A DNA stretch of 64,000 nt from an uncultured Clostridia bacterium (GTDB taxonomy: Bacteria > Bacillota > Clostridia > Oscillospirales > CAG-272), in NCBI GenBank assembly GCA_944392615.1, contig CALXXF010000002.1, forward strand, positions 56,346-120,345, written 5' to 3'. A program made the position numbers and the translations under genes. Positions within the stretch are counted from its first letter, which is position 1, and the number at the start of each line of letters is the position of its first letter. Positions 17,318 to 25,833 of the stretch are shown piece after piece. The notes below the pieces were generated by a model. The model had not been told where the DNA came from and did no database searches. It was given only the letters and a program-made list of their open reading frames with translations.

Positions 17318-18703
17318 TTATAGCCCTGGAATAATTGTCCATGCAAAAAGAAAATAGAGCAACAGAGATATTGCATCTACTATTGTCGTTATGAAAGGAC
17401 TTGCCATGACGGCGGGGTCAAATCCAATTTTTCTTGCAATTATGGGCAATGTGCAGCCTATGAATTTCGCCACTATGACAGTTACTGCAAGGGTTATGCA
17501 GACTACGGCGGCAACGAGGAAGCTGTCTTTGTCAAGCGTCAATGAGCTTGTTTTTATAAGCATCATATCGACAAGGACTATTTTAACAAATCCGGCAGCG
17601 GCAAGAGTGACAGCGCAAAGGACGGATACACGTATCTCCTTCCAAATCACACGGAATATGTCGCCGAAGCCTATTTCTCCGAGAGAAAGACCTCGTATAA
17701 TTGTAACTGACGACTGTGAGCCTGAATTTCCCCCTGTGTCCATCAGCATCGGAATAAATGCAGTCAGAGCGACCGATGCTGCAAGCGCGCTTTCAAAAGA
17801 CGATATTATAAGACCTGTAAATGTGGCTGAAATCATGAGAAGAAGCAACCAGGGAATGCGTGATTTATATATTGAAATTGCAGAGCGCTTTAGGTAAGGA
17901 GCGTCCGACGGCGTTATAGCCGCCATAATCTGCATGTCTTCTCCGCTTTCGGAGCTTATTACGTCTATAGCGTCATCGTATGTGACAATCCCAACAAGCC
18001 TGCTTTCAAGGTCTACAACGGGAAGGGCAAGAAAACCGTAGTTTTTTATTTTATTTGCGACAGACTCCTTGTCCTCCGTTGTGTTGGCATATATTACGTT
18101 CGTCTCCATGATCTGTTCAACAGGACGGTCGTAATCGGAGAGCAGCATGTCCTTTACCGATACTACTCCAAGCAGCTTCTTCTCTTCGTCTGTGACGTAG
18201 CAGTTGTAGATGGTTTCTTTATCCACGCCTACACGCCTTATACGCTCAAATGCCTGTTCCACGGTCATTGTAGGCTGCAGACGCACATATTCGGTTGTCA
18301 TAATGCCGCCGGCGCTGTCTGATGCGTACTTCAGCAATTCGTTTATAGAAGCTCTTGTCTGGCTGTTTGCATTTGCCAGAATTCTCTTTACGACGTTTGC
18401 CGGCATTTCTTCAATTATGTCGACCATATCGTCGTCATAAAGTTCGTTGATGACGTTTTTCAGTTCTGTATCGCTGAAAGACTTTATCAACACCTGCTGC
18501 TGTTCACTTTCCATTTCAACAAATATTTCAGCAGCAAGCTCCTTTGACAGAAGGCGAAAGGCTATCGGTAAAAGCTCTTCGCTTATGTCCGAAAAAATGT
18601 TGGAAATATCAACGGCGTTTTCTTCGTTGAGTATACTTCGCAGTCGTGCATATTGTTTATTTTCAATTAGTTCTTCAATAATGCGCGGTGTGAGTTCCAT
18701 CAT
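17318..18703 (-). CDS. mgtE: Magnesium transporter MgtE
   Basis: A 461-residue Mg2+ channel with the standard MgtE layout. The cytoplasmic N domain is at about 1-130 (repeats such as DDDMVDIIEEMPANVVKRIL). A CBS pair lies at about 138-255 (SAGGIMTTEYVRL, LPVVDLESRLVGIVTYDD). The membrane part is at about 285-460, with five helices and the pore signature FIPMLMDTGGNSGSQSS. The Mg-sensing acidic residues lie in the N and CBS domains. AGGAGG precedes two adjacent ATGs (18703 and 18700). No M-box riboswitch fits in the roughly 25-base leader, so control would rest on protein gating. Confidence 0.96.
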   Translation of the reverse strand: MMELTPRIIEELIENKQYARLRSILNEENAVDISNIFSDISEELLPIAFRLLSKELAAEIFVEMESEQQQVLIKSFSDTELKNVINELYDDDMVDIIEEMPANVVKRILANANSQTRASINELLKYASDSAGGIMTTEYVRLQPTMTVEQAFERIRRVGVDKETIYNCYVTDEEKKLLGVVSVKDMLLSDYDRPVEQIMETNVIYANTTEDKESVANKIKNYGFLALPVVDLESRLVGIVTYDDAIDVISSESGEDMQIMAAITPSDAPYLKRSAISIYKSRIPWLLLLMISATFTGLIISSFESALAASVALTAFIPMLMDTGGNSGSQSSVTIIRGLSLGEIGFGDIFRVIWKEIRVSVLCAVTLAAAGFVKIVLVDMMLIKTSSLTLDKDSFLVAAVVCITLAVTVIVAKFIGCTLPIIARKIGFDPAVMASPFITTIVDAISLLLYFLFAWTIIPGL

Positions 18704-18733
18704 TCCTCACCTCCTGTTAAGATTTTGCACACC

Positions 18734-18762
18734 ATTATACCACTGTTATGCGGTAGTTTCAA
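18734..18762 (-). promoter_or_regulatory. mgtE promoter
   Basis: TTGAAA (plus 18757-18762) and TATAAT (plus 18734-18739) have a 17-base spacer that ends TGG. Confidence 0.8.
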
Positions 18763-18816
18763 CTTGTTTTTGTTAATATTGTGTTTTATATCTGTCTTAA
18801 ATTTTCCCGATTTCGC

Positions 18817-18845
18817 TTGACATATGCCGACATATTTCATATAAT
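18817..18845 (+). promoter_or_regulatory. Consensus promoter of aspartokinase
   Basis: An exact TTGACA (18817-18822), a 17-base spacer and an exact TATAAT (18840-18845). The resulting leader is about 135 bases and holds the hairpin at 18888-18915. Confidence 0.85.
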
Positions 18846-18887
18846 GTTGATGTTGTTGTTTTTTCAGGCTTTTTTACAGTATACAGC

Positions 18888-18915
18888 ACACCTTTGCGGC
18901 ATGCCGTAAAGGTGT
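18888..18915 (+). promoter_or_regulatory. 13-bp leader hairpin before aspartokinase
   Basis: ACACCTTTGCGGC (18888-18900) can pair with GCCGTAAAGGTGT (18903-18915), with one G-T pair and a tiny loop. No T run follows on either strand, so it is not a standard terminator. It may be an operator or an RNA control element. Confidence 0.5.
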
Positions 18916-18985
18916 TGTAAATGCAATGTCTCAATGTCTAATGTCGCGACGGTGGCTATTCCGGCGCTTTGTGAGGTTTAATGCG

Positions 18986-20320
18986 GTGAAAACTGATTAT
19001 ATCAAGGTCGTTAAGTTCGGCGGCAGTTCTCTTGCTGATGCCGCTCAGTTTAAGAAAGTGATACAGATAATAAGGGATGACGAGTCCAGGCGTTATGTCG
19101 TTCCTTCGGCTCCCGGAAAACGTTTTTCTGGTGATTTCAAGGTTACCGACAAGCTTTATGAGTGCTATAATGCCGTTGTCACCGAAAAAAACTGGATGAA
19201 TGTGCTGAATGTAATAAAAGAACGTTATGCTGAGATAGTTGACGGACTGGGCATAGATTTTGATTTGGAAACGCCGTTTGACGAAATAGCAAAGCATATT
19301 GAATCAGGCGCCGGTTCAGATTACATTGCCAGCAGAGGCGAATATCTCAACGCTCTTATACTTGCCGCCGCACTGGGTTATGATTTTATTGATGCCGCTG
19401 ATGTTCTTTTTTTTGAGGACAGCGGAATGCTTGATGCTTATAAAACACAGAAGGTAATGTCTACAGTACTGAAGCTGCACCCGAGAGCGGTAATACCCGG
19501 TTTTTACGGTTCACTGTCAGACGGTACAATAAAGACGTTTTCAAGAGGGGGAAGCGATGTATCCGGCTCTGTCGTTGCAAGGGCATGCAATGCCGATCTC
19601 TATGAAAACTGGACCGATGTGTCGGGGTTTCTTGTCGCGGATCCCAGAATAGTCGACTCGCCTAAAACCATTGATGTCATAACTTATCATGAGCTTCGTG
19701 AGTTGTCGTACATGGGTGCCAACGTGCTGCATGAGGACTCAATTTTTCCCGTACGTATGGCAGGCATTCCGATAAATATACGTAACACAAACAAGCCCTC
19801 TGACAAGGGAACAATGATAATTGCCCATGCAGACAGCAGTGTCTCAGCCAATATAATAACCGGTATTGCGGGAAAGGGCGGCTTTTCGGTTCTGACCATC
19901 GAAAAAGACATGATGAACAGTCAGGTCGGGTTCGGGAGAAAGGTACTTCAGGTCTTTGAAAAATACAGTATTTCCTTTGAGCATCTGCCGTCAGGAATCG
20001 ATTCTATGGGGGTGATAGTCTCAACCGCAGCGCTCGACAGAAAACGCGATGTCATCATAAATGAGATATGCCGTTCTGTGGAGCCTGACAGCATCCAGTT
20101 AGAGGAAGGATTGGCATTGGTGGCTGTAGTTGGGCGGGGAATGGTAAATGCGTGCGGAACAGCTGCAAGGATATTCTCGGCAATAGCGGAAGTTGGTGTC
20201 AATGTCAGAATGATAGACCAGGGCTCCAGTGAATATAACATAATAGTTAGCGTTGCAGAGAAGGATATGAACAAAACAATCCGCGCCATATACGAAGAGT
20301 TTTCTCGCGACCTGTCATGA
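18986..20320 (+). CDS. lysC: Aspartate kinase
   Basis: A 444-residue monofunctional aspartokinase, the first step towards lysine, threonine and methionine. The kinase domain starts VVKFGGSSLADA (KFGGS signature), with TFSRGGSDVSGSV and the ENWTDVSGFLVADPRIV segment; two ACT domains follow from about 295 (SQVGFGRKVLQVFE, then GRGMVNACGTAARIFSAIAEVGVNVRMIDQGSSEYNI). The longest open frame starts at 18926 but adds basic residues unlike the family; GTGAGG nine bases before a GTG at 18986 marks the likely start. The gene is alone, far from the dap operon, and shows no lysine riboswitch in its leader. Confidence 0.94.
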   Translation: MKTDYIKVVKFGGSSLADAAQFKKVIQIIRDDESRRYVVPSAPGKRFSGDFKVTDKLYECYNAVVTEKNWMNVLNVIKERYAEIVDGLGIDFDLETPFDEIAKHIESGAGSDYIASRGEYLNALILAAALGYDFIDAADVLFFEDSGMLDAYKTQKVMSTVLKLHPRAVIPGFYGSLSDGTIKTFSRGGSDVSGSVVARACNADLYENWTDVSGFLVADPRIVDSPKTIDVITYHELRELSYMGANVLHEDSIFPVRMAGIPINIRNTNKPSDKGTMIIAHADSSVSANIITGIAGKGGFSVLTIEKDMMNSQVGFGRKVLQVFEKYSISFEHLPSGIDSMGVIVSTAALDRKRDVIINEICRSVEPDSIQLEEGLALVAVVGRGMVNACGTAARIFSAIAEVGVNVRMIDQGSSEYNIIVSVAEKDMNKTIRAIYEEFSRDLS

Positions 20321-20376
20321 ATCCGAAAGACAGACGCTTAGAAAAGAGTGTATTGCGTTACAATGTATTTAAATGT

Positions 20377-20482
20377 GACCTGTTTTCCGTAGGTGCAATT
20401 TATTTTTGCAGGTCAGGTATTCAAAATAAGATATTTCAGAAAAATTTTTCCTGCATGCACATTTTGTAAAGATGTGCATTTT
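20377..20482 (+). other. Leader with two hairpins between lysC and the amidohydrolase gene
   Basis: One stem pairs GACCTG (20377-20382) with CAGGTC (20409-20414). The other pairs ATGCACAT (20455-20462) with ATGTGCAT (20472-20479), followed by TTT, and lies just before the AAGGAG ribosome site. The first may end lysC transcription; the second could be an attenuator. Both are weak. Confidence 0.35.
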
Positions 20483-20505
20483 AACTGAAGGAGTTCATAT
20501 ACATT

Positions 20506-21339
20506 ATGGAAGTTAAAGCGACCACAAGAAAATTATTTGACTCACATGTTCATATATATCCTGATGCCATTGCCGAAAAGGCTCGGATAGCACTTGGAAA
20601 GTTTTATGAGTTTGATGTTCCTGGGCGTGGCACATATTCGGGCTACATGGAGGAGTGCCGCAATAACAATGTTTCTGGTTTCCTTCTGTTTTCGGTTGCC
20701 ACTACAGCACACCAGGTGACAAGGATAAACGATTATATATCCTCGCTTGTCAAGGATGCCGTTTCTCTCGGTTATGAAGCTCACGGGTTTGCCGCGATGC
20801 ATCAGGATTTTGATGATGTCGAAAAAGAACTTGACCGATGCAAAGCTCTTGGCTTGTCGGGAATAAAAATACACCCTGACATACAGGGGTTCGATCTTCT
20901 CGACAAGCGCATGTACAGAATATGTGAGGCTGCCAGAGGGCGCTTTATAATAAATTTCCATATGGGGGATGACAGGGAAAGATATCGTTTTTCGGAGCCT
21001 CGTAAACTGGCAAAGCTGCTCGATTCTTTTCCTGATCTTATTGTGATTGCCTCCCATCTCGGAGGATACAGAGCATGGGACGAGGCGGCAGAATACCTGT
21101 ACGGAAGAGATAACGTATGGTACGATAATTCAAGCGCGCTCTGGGCAATGAGCGCGCAGGAAGCGAGAAGGATAACAGAAAACTGCGGCGTGGACCGTGT
21201 TATGTTCGGTACGGATTATCCGGTGATGCGGATAGCACCGTATTTGTCTATGTTTGATGAGGAAGGTTTTGACGAGGAAACATCGGAGAAAATACTTTAT
21301 AAAAACGCATCCAGGCTTTTCAGAATATATAATTGCTGA
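20506..21339 (+). CDS. Metal-dependent amidohydrolase (amidohydrolase_2/ACMSD-like)
   Basis: A 277-residue TIM-barrel hydrolase. The metal-binding HVHIYP is at about 12-17, the third-strand region is GIKIHPD, a later His is in INFHMGDD, ASHLGGY follows, and the final aspartate is in FGTDYPVM. This set fits the amidohydrolase_2 group (ACMSD, uronate isomerase-like or 'predicted TIM-barrel fold hydrolase'); the substrate is unknown. GAAGGAG precedes the ATG. The FkbM gene starts 61 bases downstream on the same strand, so they may share a transcript. Confidence 0.9.
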   Translation: MEVKATTRKLFDSHVHIYPDAIAEKARIALGKFYEFDVPGRGTYSGYMEECRNNNVSGFLLFSVATTAHQVTRINDYISSLVKDAVSLGYEAHGFAAMHQDFDDVEKELDRCKALGLSGIKIHPDIQGFDLLDKRMYRICEAARGRFIINFHMGDDRERYRFSEPRKLAKLLDSFPDLIVIASHLGGYRAWDEAAEYLYGRDNVWYDNSSALWAMSAQEARRITENCGVDRVMFGTDYPVMRIAPYLSMFDEEGFDEETSEKILYKNASRLFRIYNC

Positions 21340-21400
21340 ATATGCGAATCAAAACACGCAAACGCGATGATCTATTACTGCGAACGAGGTTGTTTGAGAA

Positions 21401-22453
21401 GTGATAAAGGACATGTGGGACAGGCTTTCTGAATGCGGAAAGCCTGTCGTTATATATGGGATGGGAAACGGCGCTGATAAGATAGCCGACCGTCTTTTGT
21501 CAAAGGGAATAGAGGTATCTGATTTTTTCGCATCTGACGGTTTTGTCAGAGGACAGAGCTTTCGCGGCAAAACTGTCCTATCCTTCAATGACATAAAAGA
21601 AAAGTACAAAGATTTCGTCATTCTTGTTGCGTTTGCAACGAGGCTCAGAGAAGTTCTTGATGTAATATACGAGCTTGATGAAAAATATGAGCTGTATGCT
21701 CCTGATGTGCCTGTTGCAGGTGAAGAGATCTTCGACGCGAGTTTTTTTGAAGCACATGCCGAAGAAATAGAACGCGTAAGACAAATACTTGCAGACGATG
21801 AGTCGTTGAGAATATTCAACTCTGTGATTGAGTATAAGCTATCCGGAAGGGTGGAATTTCTGCGTAGGGCGGTCAGTCGTAGGGAGGATGTTATTTCATC
21901 GCTGCTCAGAGCCGGCGAATACACTGCCGTATGTGATGCAGGAGCTTATGACGGCGATACCGTACGGGAATTTATGGAAGAGTTTAAGAATGTCAGGCGT
22001 ATAATAGCGCTTGAACCTGATCCTAAGAATTACAGAAAGCTCGTATCGTTTTCAGAAGCAAACGGAATGGGAAAGGTAGAGCCGTATAACTGCGGGGCAT
22101 GGAACAAGGACTGTATTGTTCCGTTTGATGCTGCGGGGAACCGCAACAGCAGGGTGTTTGCCGGAGGGAAAGGAACGGCGGCAATGCGCTCGATTGACGG
22201 TATATTTTCAGGCGGCAGGGTTGATTATATAAAATATGATGTCGAGGGAAGTGAGTATGAGGCTCTGCAAGGAAGCAGTAAAACAATAAGAATGTACTCC
22301 CCGGATCTCTGTGTATCTGTATATCACAGAAGCTCTGATATATTCAGACTGCCTCTTTACATACATGAGCTTGAGCCCGAATATAGATTATATATGCGCA
22401 GGTTTGAATATGTGCCTGCGTGGGATTTGAATATTTACGCATGTAAAAAATAA
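21401..22453 (+). CDS. FkbM-family methyltransferase with N-terminal Rossmann-like domain
   Basis: A 350-residue protein. The N-terminal part (about 10-110) has VVIYGMGNGADKIADRL and VILVAFATR strands like a nucleotide- or sugar-binding Rossmann fold seen in some clostridial FkbM proteins. The C-terminal FkbM methyltransferase has VCDAGAYDGDTVREF (SAM motif I), IALEPDPKNYRKL (motif II) and DYIKYDVEGSEYEAL. FkbM enzymes methylate sugar or polyketide hydroxyls; the target here is unknown. The start is GTG at 21401, with only a weak ribosome site (GAGG, 13 bases away); ATG at 21413 is an alternative. Confidence 0.88.
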   Translation: MIKDMWDRLSECGKPVVIYGMGNGADKIADRLLSKGIEVSDFFASDGFVRGQSFRGKTVLSFNDIKEKYKDFVILVAFATRLREVLDVIYELDEKYELYAPDVPVAGEEIFDASFFEAHAEEIERVRQILADDESLRIFNSVIEYKLSGRVEFLRRAVSRREDVISSLLRAGEYTAVCDAGAYDGDTVREFMEEFKNVRRIIALEPDPKNYRKLVSFSEANGMGKVEPYNCGAWNKDCIVPFDAAGNRNSRVFAGGKGTAAMRSIDGIFSGGRVDYIKYDVEGSEYEALQGSSKTIRMYSPDLCVSVYHRSSDIFRLPLYIHELEPEYRLYMRRFEYVPAWDLNIYACKK

Positions 22454-22516
22454 ACCGATAATAGGTGTGATTGTGAAATCAGAGTGACGCGATTGTAATA
22501 TGTTTTCAAAAAATAC

Positions 22517-22545
22517 TTGAAATTTCCGCAAAAATATAGTATAAT
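22517..22545 (+). promoter_or_regulatory. Promoter of the aldose 1-epimerase-like gene
   Basis: TTGAAA (22517-22522), a 17-base spacer and TATAAT (22540-22545) lie 51 bases before the ATG. Confidence 0.82.
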
Positions 22546-22596
22546 ATAGCGGTATGAAGAGCGCATGATGCGCATCATTTTATTCAGGAGAGAAAG

Positions 22597-23472
22597 ATGG
22601 CTATTCACACTATTTCCAATAACTGCGTAGTGGTGTCTATATCGGATTCCGGTGCGGAACTTCAGAGTATAAAGTCATCAGACGGAAGAGAATATCTGTG
22701 GCAGGGTTCCCCTGCATATTGGGCAAGGCGTTCCCCTGTACTTTTTCCGTTTGTTGGTGCGCTCATGAATGATAGTTATACATACTGCGGAAATACATAT
22801 AAAATGAGTCAACACGGATTTGCGAGAGATATGAATTTTTCGTTTGAAGGTAAGGATGGATCCAATATCTCTTTTGTTCTCAATTCTGACGATAAGACGT
22901 TTGAAATTTATCCGTTTGACTTTCTTCTTCGCATAGAATACTCTCTTAACAGCAACTCTGTTGTTGTAAAATGGACGGTTAAAAATACCGGTGATAAAGC
23001 TATGTACTATTCCATAGGGGCTCATCCGGCATTCAACCTTCCAGATTATTGTGCAAGAGAAGATTGCTACATACAGCTTGACAGAATTCCTTCTTCAATA
23101 ACCGGAATAACGGGTCGTTACGCAGACGAGGGAAAAAATGTAATAGGAAATGTCAACATAACTCAGAACCGTCTGATAAAACTCGGAAAAGACCTTTTTA
23201 AGAATGATGCGTTGGTTTTTGAAAACGAAAAAATAAGAAGGGTCGCACTCTGCGACGGCGATATAAAGCCCTTTGTAGAGGTGGAGTTTGATGCTCCTGT
23301 TCTTGGCATATGGTCTCCTTACAAGGAAGGATGTCCTTTTGTCTGCATAGAGCCGTGGTACGGAAGATGCGATGCTGTGGATTTTAACGGTACACTGGAG
23401 CAGAGAAAATGGCAGAATGTTCTTGAACCGTCTGAAAGCGCCGTTTACAAATACACTATTACAGTTATGTGA
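22597..23472 (+). CDS. Aldose 1-epimerase family protein
   Basis: A 291-residue beta-sandwich of the galactose mutarotase-like superfamily, close to the LacX/YihR-type branch. Visible are FPFVGAL, QHGFARDMNF (catalytic histidine region), SIGAHPAFN (second His) and VCIEPWYGRCD near the end, which carries the conserved glutamate. It likely interconverts anomers of a hexose or hexose phosphate. AGGAGAG precedes the ATG. The gene is alone between its own promoter and a terminator. Confidence 0.9.
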   Translation: MAIHTISNNCVVVSISDSGAELQSIKSSDGREYLWQGSPAYWARRSPVLFPFVGALMNDSYTYCGNTYKMSQHGFARDMNFSFEGKDGSNISFVLNSDDKTFEIYPFDFLLRIEYSLNSNSVVVKWTVKNTGDKAMYYSIGAHPAFNLPDYCAREDCYIQLDRIPSSITGITGRYADEGKNVIGNVNITQNRLIKLGKDLFKNDALVFENEKIRRVALCDGDIKPFVEVEFDAPVLGIWSPYKEGCPFVCIEPWYGRCDAVDFNGTLEQRKWQNVLEPSESAVYKYTITVM

Positions 23473-23598
23473 CAGGCTTTGGTTTGGAGACATTCGCAGT
23501 ACAGGCCTGGACCTGCCTCCGTGGCATAAGGGCGTTATGATGTCAGAATGTTATGATGTCTTTGTATCTTGATATTGATTAGTATCAAGAAAGTTAAG

Positions 23599-23632
23599 AA
23601 ATCCCGGTGCAGAAAGCACCGGGATTTCTATT
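23599..23632 (+). terminator. Intrinsic terminator after the epimerase gene
   Basis: A perfect 12-bp stem AAATCCCGGTGC (23599-23610)/GCACCGGGATTT (23616-23627) with a 5-base loop and CTATT after it. It may also serve the converging gene at 23748. Confidence 0.8.
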
Positions 23633-23747
23633 ACAGGTATGAATCGATTTATAAAAAAGTTCATAAATAAAAAAATTGCTGTATGTAATTAAATATCTAT
23701 CGGCAAGTACTATGCGCGGCAAAACAGCAGAGAGTAAAAGCAGATTT

Positions 23748-24803
23748 TTATATCCTGCACTTTACCGATTGTCCGCTGGCGGAAGCCTCAAATATACTGT
23801 CTATGACATTCATTACCCTCAGGGACTGGCTTGGTTTTACTATAAGTTCGGCATTATTTTCTATTGTATCAATTATGTTGTTGTAATAGTCCGCCCAGTC
23901 TGTTTCAACTTCGGGCAGAGAAAGGGTGGTTACAGTTTCGGAAGGACGCGGCGCCATCGTTCTTGTTGGTCCTGCGGACGTATATACTATATCGTCTGCC
24001 CATTCCATTATTTTATTATCCGAGAGCTTTACTATTTTTCCGCTACAGTCCCAATCCTCAACGACGGCCGTGCCCTCCCTACAGCTTACGTGCCATCTCG
24101 GCTGATTTATGAAGCAGTTAGTGGCTATTTCTACGAGTGCATTTATTCCGTTGTCAAATTTCAGGGTAGCCTTGAAGTTGTCGTCAACCTCGGTGGAAAA
24201 TATATTGTACAGACTTGCGTCCACCGAAACTACCGGAGAATCGATCAGAAACAAAAGCTGGTCTATCAGGTGGACACCCCAGTCATACACCATTCCTCCG
24301 CCGTTTACTTTGTGTCCGCGCCAGCCGTGAAGACTTCGTCTGGAGCCCTGAACTCTTGATTCTATATAATAAGGTTTTCCTATTATGTTGTCATTGAGGA
24401 TTTTCTTGACAATCACAAAGTCTTTATCCCAGCGCCTGTTCTGGTGTACTGAGAATATTTTTCCCGTTTGCTCGGATACCTTTATTATCTCTTCAAGTTC
24501 TCCGGAATTGAGAGTCACCGGCTTTTCGCAGACAACATTTTTTCCTGCCTTCATGCACGCTATGGAGAGTTCCTTATGAAAGTTGTTCGGAGTGGCAATC
24601 GTAACTATATCGAGCTCCTTGTCATTCAGCAGTTCGTCGAGAGACGAGTAGAACAAAACGCCGTTTTTGGCAGCAGTTTCCTTGACCTCTGGACGTATAT
24701 CCCACACGCCTTTTACATCCATGCGAGATATTTTTTCCTTTATGCTGGCGTGGTGCCAGTTTCCCACTCCGCCGTAGCCTATTATGGCTGATTTGTACAT
24801 CAT
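23748..24803 (-). CDS. Gfo/Idh/MocA-family oxidoreductase
   Basis: A 351-residue NAD(P)-dependent oxidoreductase. The Rossmann N-domain has AIIGYGGVGNWH, DIVTIATPNNFH and the signature CEKPVTLN with the conserved lysine. The C-terminal domain shows YDWGVHLIDQLLFLI with the catalytic His/Asp pair. Members act on sugars, inositols or amino sugars; no close substrate can be read. The ATG at 24803 has AAAGGA nine bases away. It converges with the epimerase gene, with which it may share sugar metabolism, though that is only positional. Confidence 0.93.
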   Translation of the reverse strand: MMYKSAIIGYGGVGNWHHASIKEKISRMDVKGVWDIRPEVKETAAKNGVLFYSSLDELLNDKELDIVTIATPNNFHKELSIACMKAGKNVVCEKPVTLNSGELEEIIKVSEQTGKIFSVHQNRRWDKDFVIVKKILNDNIIGKPYYIESRVQGSRRSLHGWRGHKVNGGGMVYDWGVHLIDQLLFLIDSPVVSVDASLYNIFSTEVDDNFKATLKFDNGINALVEIATNCFINQPRWHVSCREGTAVVEDWDCSGKIVKLSDNKIMEWADDIVYTSAGPTRTMAPRPSETVTTLSLPEVETDWADYYNNIIDTIENNAELIVKPSQSLRVMNVIDSIFEASASGQSVKCRI

Positions 24804-25113
24804 GGCAGTGTTCCTTTCACATTGTAAATGAAATAATATTTTCCGATTCTGATTGCCGAAACAGAGACGCCCCAGTTTCGGATGTTACATACAGATTTTA
24901 ACACAACTATTCACATATTTCAAGACGTTTTCGGCGGTTTTTATTTCAGTATCTGTTTTATACAAGAAATAAAAACACGATTACTTGGGTTGGCAAATTT
25001 ATTAAGACAGAAGGGCAGGAGCAAAAGTTTTGGCACCGTACTTCTTCATTGTTACTTCTTTCTTACGGAAATCGACCATGCAAATTTAGTGAGGGAGCGA
25101 ATAGTGAAAAAGT
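24804..25113. other. Gene-poor stretch before tRNA-Leu
   Basis: No supported gene. A 77-codon frame on the plus strand (24882-25115) has no ribosome site and no family-like pattern. No clear promoter for the oxidoreductase was found here. Confidence 0.6.
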
Positions 25114-25151
25114 AAAAATCTCCAAGCACCCTCAGGTGCTTGGAGATTTTT
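25114..25151. terminator. Strong bidirectional hairpin
   Basis: A perfect 17-bp stem (25114-25130 with 25135-25151, 4-base loop; core TCCAAGCACC/GGTGCTTGGA) has A5 and T5 ends. It is the second stop after tRNA-Leu on the minus strand. Confidence 0.8.
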
Positions 25152-25208
25152 GGGAAACGTTGACATGACAAAATAGATACCCGCTATAAACGCGAGTACG
25201 AAGCCATA

Positions 25209-25249
25209 ATAAAAAGAAAAGCCCCGAACGCGACTTGCGCGTCGAGGCT
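25209..25249 (-). terminator. tRNA-Leu terminator
   Basis: On the minus strand AGCCTCGACGCG pairs with CGCGTTCGGGGCT and is followed by TTTCTTTTTATT, starting nine bases after the tRNA. Confidence 0.82.
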
Positions 25250-25257
25250 CCGACTGG

Positions 25258-25341
25258 TGCCGGTGGTGGGACTCGAACCCACACGATGTTGCCATCAACG
25301 GATTTTGAGTCCGTCACGTCTACCAATTCCATCACACCGGC
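25258..25341 (-). tRNA. tRNA-Leu (anticodon CAA)
   Basis: An 84-base class II tRNA with acceptor stem GCCGGTG/CACCGGC, discriminator A, D-loop TGGAATTGGTAGACG, anticodon stem ACGGA/TCCGT enclosing CTCAAAA (CAA), a long variable arm and T-loop GGTTCGAGTCC. No CCA is encoded: GCA is followed by C. The CAA anticodon reads UUG. It has its own promoter and terminator. Confidence 0.96.
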
Positions 25342-25359
25342 ATTCACGTGACCTCAACA

Positions 25360-25388
25360 ATGATATCATAATTTTTCTGAAAATGCAA
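25360..25388 (-). promoter_or_regulatory. tRNA-Leu promoter
   Basis: TTGCAT (plus 25383-25388), a 17-base spacer ending TGA and TATCAT (plus 25360-25365) lie 19 bases before the tRNA. Confidence 0.72.
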
Positions 25389-25441
25389 TAGGAAAATGCA
25401 AAAACATGTCTGTATATAAAAATAATATTTTTATAAATCGG

Positions 25442-25470
25442 TTGACTTGATTTTTAATGTGTGATATAAT
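25442..25470 (+). promoter_or_regulatory. tRNA-Arg promoter
   Basis: TTGACT (25442-25447), a 17-base spacer ending GTGA and TATAAT (25465-25470), 28 bases before the tRNA. Confidence 0.85.
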
Positions 25471-25498
25471 TACAGCGTTGCTGAAGCAAGTGACATTT

Positions 25499-25575
25499 CT
25501 GCCCGTGGCACAGCTGGATAGCGCGTCAGACTCCGACTCTGAAGGTCAGCGGTTCGAATCCGCTCGGGCAGGCCA
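25499..25575 (+). tRNA. tRNA-Arg (anticodon CCG)
   Basis: Acceptor CTGCCCG/CGGGCAG, anticodon stem TCAGA/TCTGA around CTCCGAC (CCG), T-arm AGCGG-TTCGAAT-CCGCT, discriminator G, and an encoded CCA (25573-25575). It reads CGG. It has its own promoter and terminator. Confidence 0.96.
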
Positions 25576-25583
25576 TAAAATAT

Positions 25584-25619
25584 AAAATCACGTCTCCGGA
25601 ACGGAGGGCGTGATTTTTT
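25584..25619 (+). terminator. tRNA-Arg terminator
   Basis: AAAATCACG (25584-25592) pairs with CGTGATTTT (25609-25617), with an inner CTCCG/CGGAG stem, ending in a T run. Confidence 0.85.
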
Positions 25620-25674
25620 GTTTTACAGCTTTTCTTTTTGCATCTGTATTTTTGTTTTTTGACAGGATTTTTAT

Positions 25675-25713
25675 AAAAACAAAGCAGACCCATATTTTTG
25701 AAGGGTCTGCTTT
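25675..25713 (-). terminator. rpsU terminator
   Basis: AAAGCAGACCC (25681-25691) and GGGTCTGCTTT (25703-25713) form an 11-bp stem; on the minus strand it is followed by GTTTTT. It is 120 bases past the rpsU stop; the bases between hold nothing I recognise. Confidence 0.8.
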
Positions 25714-25833
25714 ATCGTTTGTTTCAGCGGAATTTATCGATCTATCAATACCGACCGTAAGACTGTGCAATACGGACGTGCTGCTTTTCGGAAAATTCTG
25801 CATGAAGTCCGGGGCGTTAGCCGCACGGCAAAA

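Noticed and set aside
18704..18733. M-box riboswitch before mgtE
   Set aside because: The leader is about 25 bases, far too short for a Mg2+ riboswitch.
18846..18985. Lysine riboswitch before aspartokinase
   Set aside because: None of the L-box conserved strings (AGAGGTGC, GTCGCCGAAG) is present; only a plain hairpin was found.
24882..25115. 77-codon plus-strand frame in the gap before tRNA-Leu
   Set aside because: No ribosome site, no family pattern, and it runs into a terminator hairpin.
25114..25151. The 17-bp stem as a mobile-element inverted repeat
   Set aside because: It is a simple hairpin with A and T runs behind the tRNA-Leu gene, best explained as a terminator.
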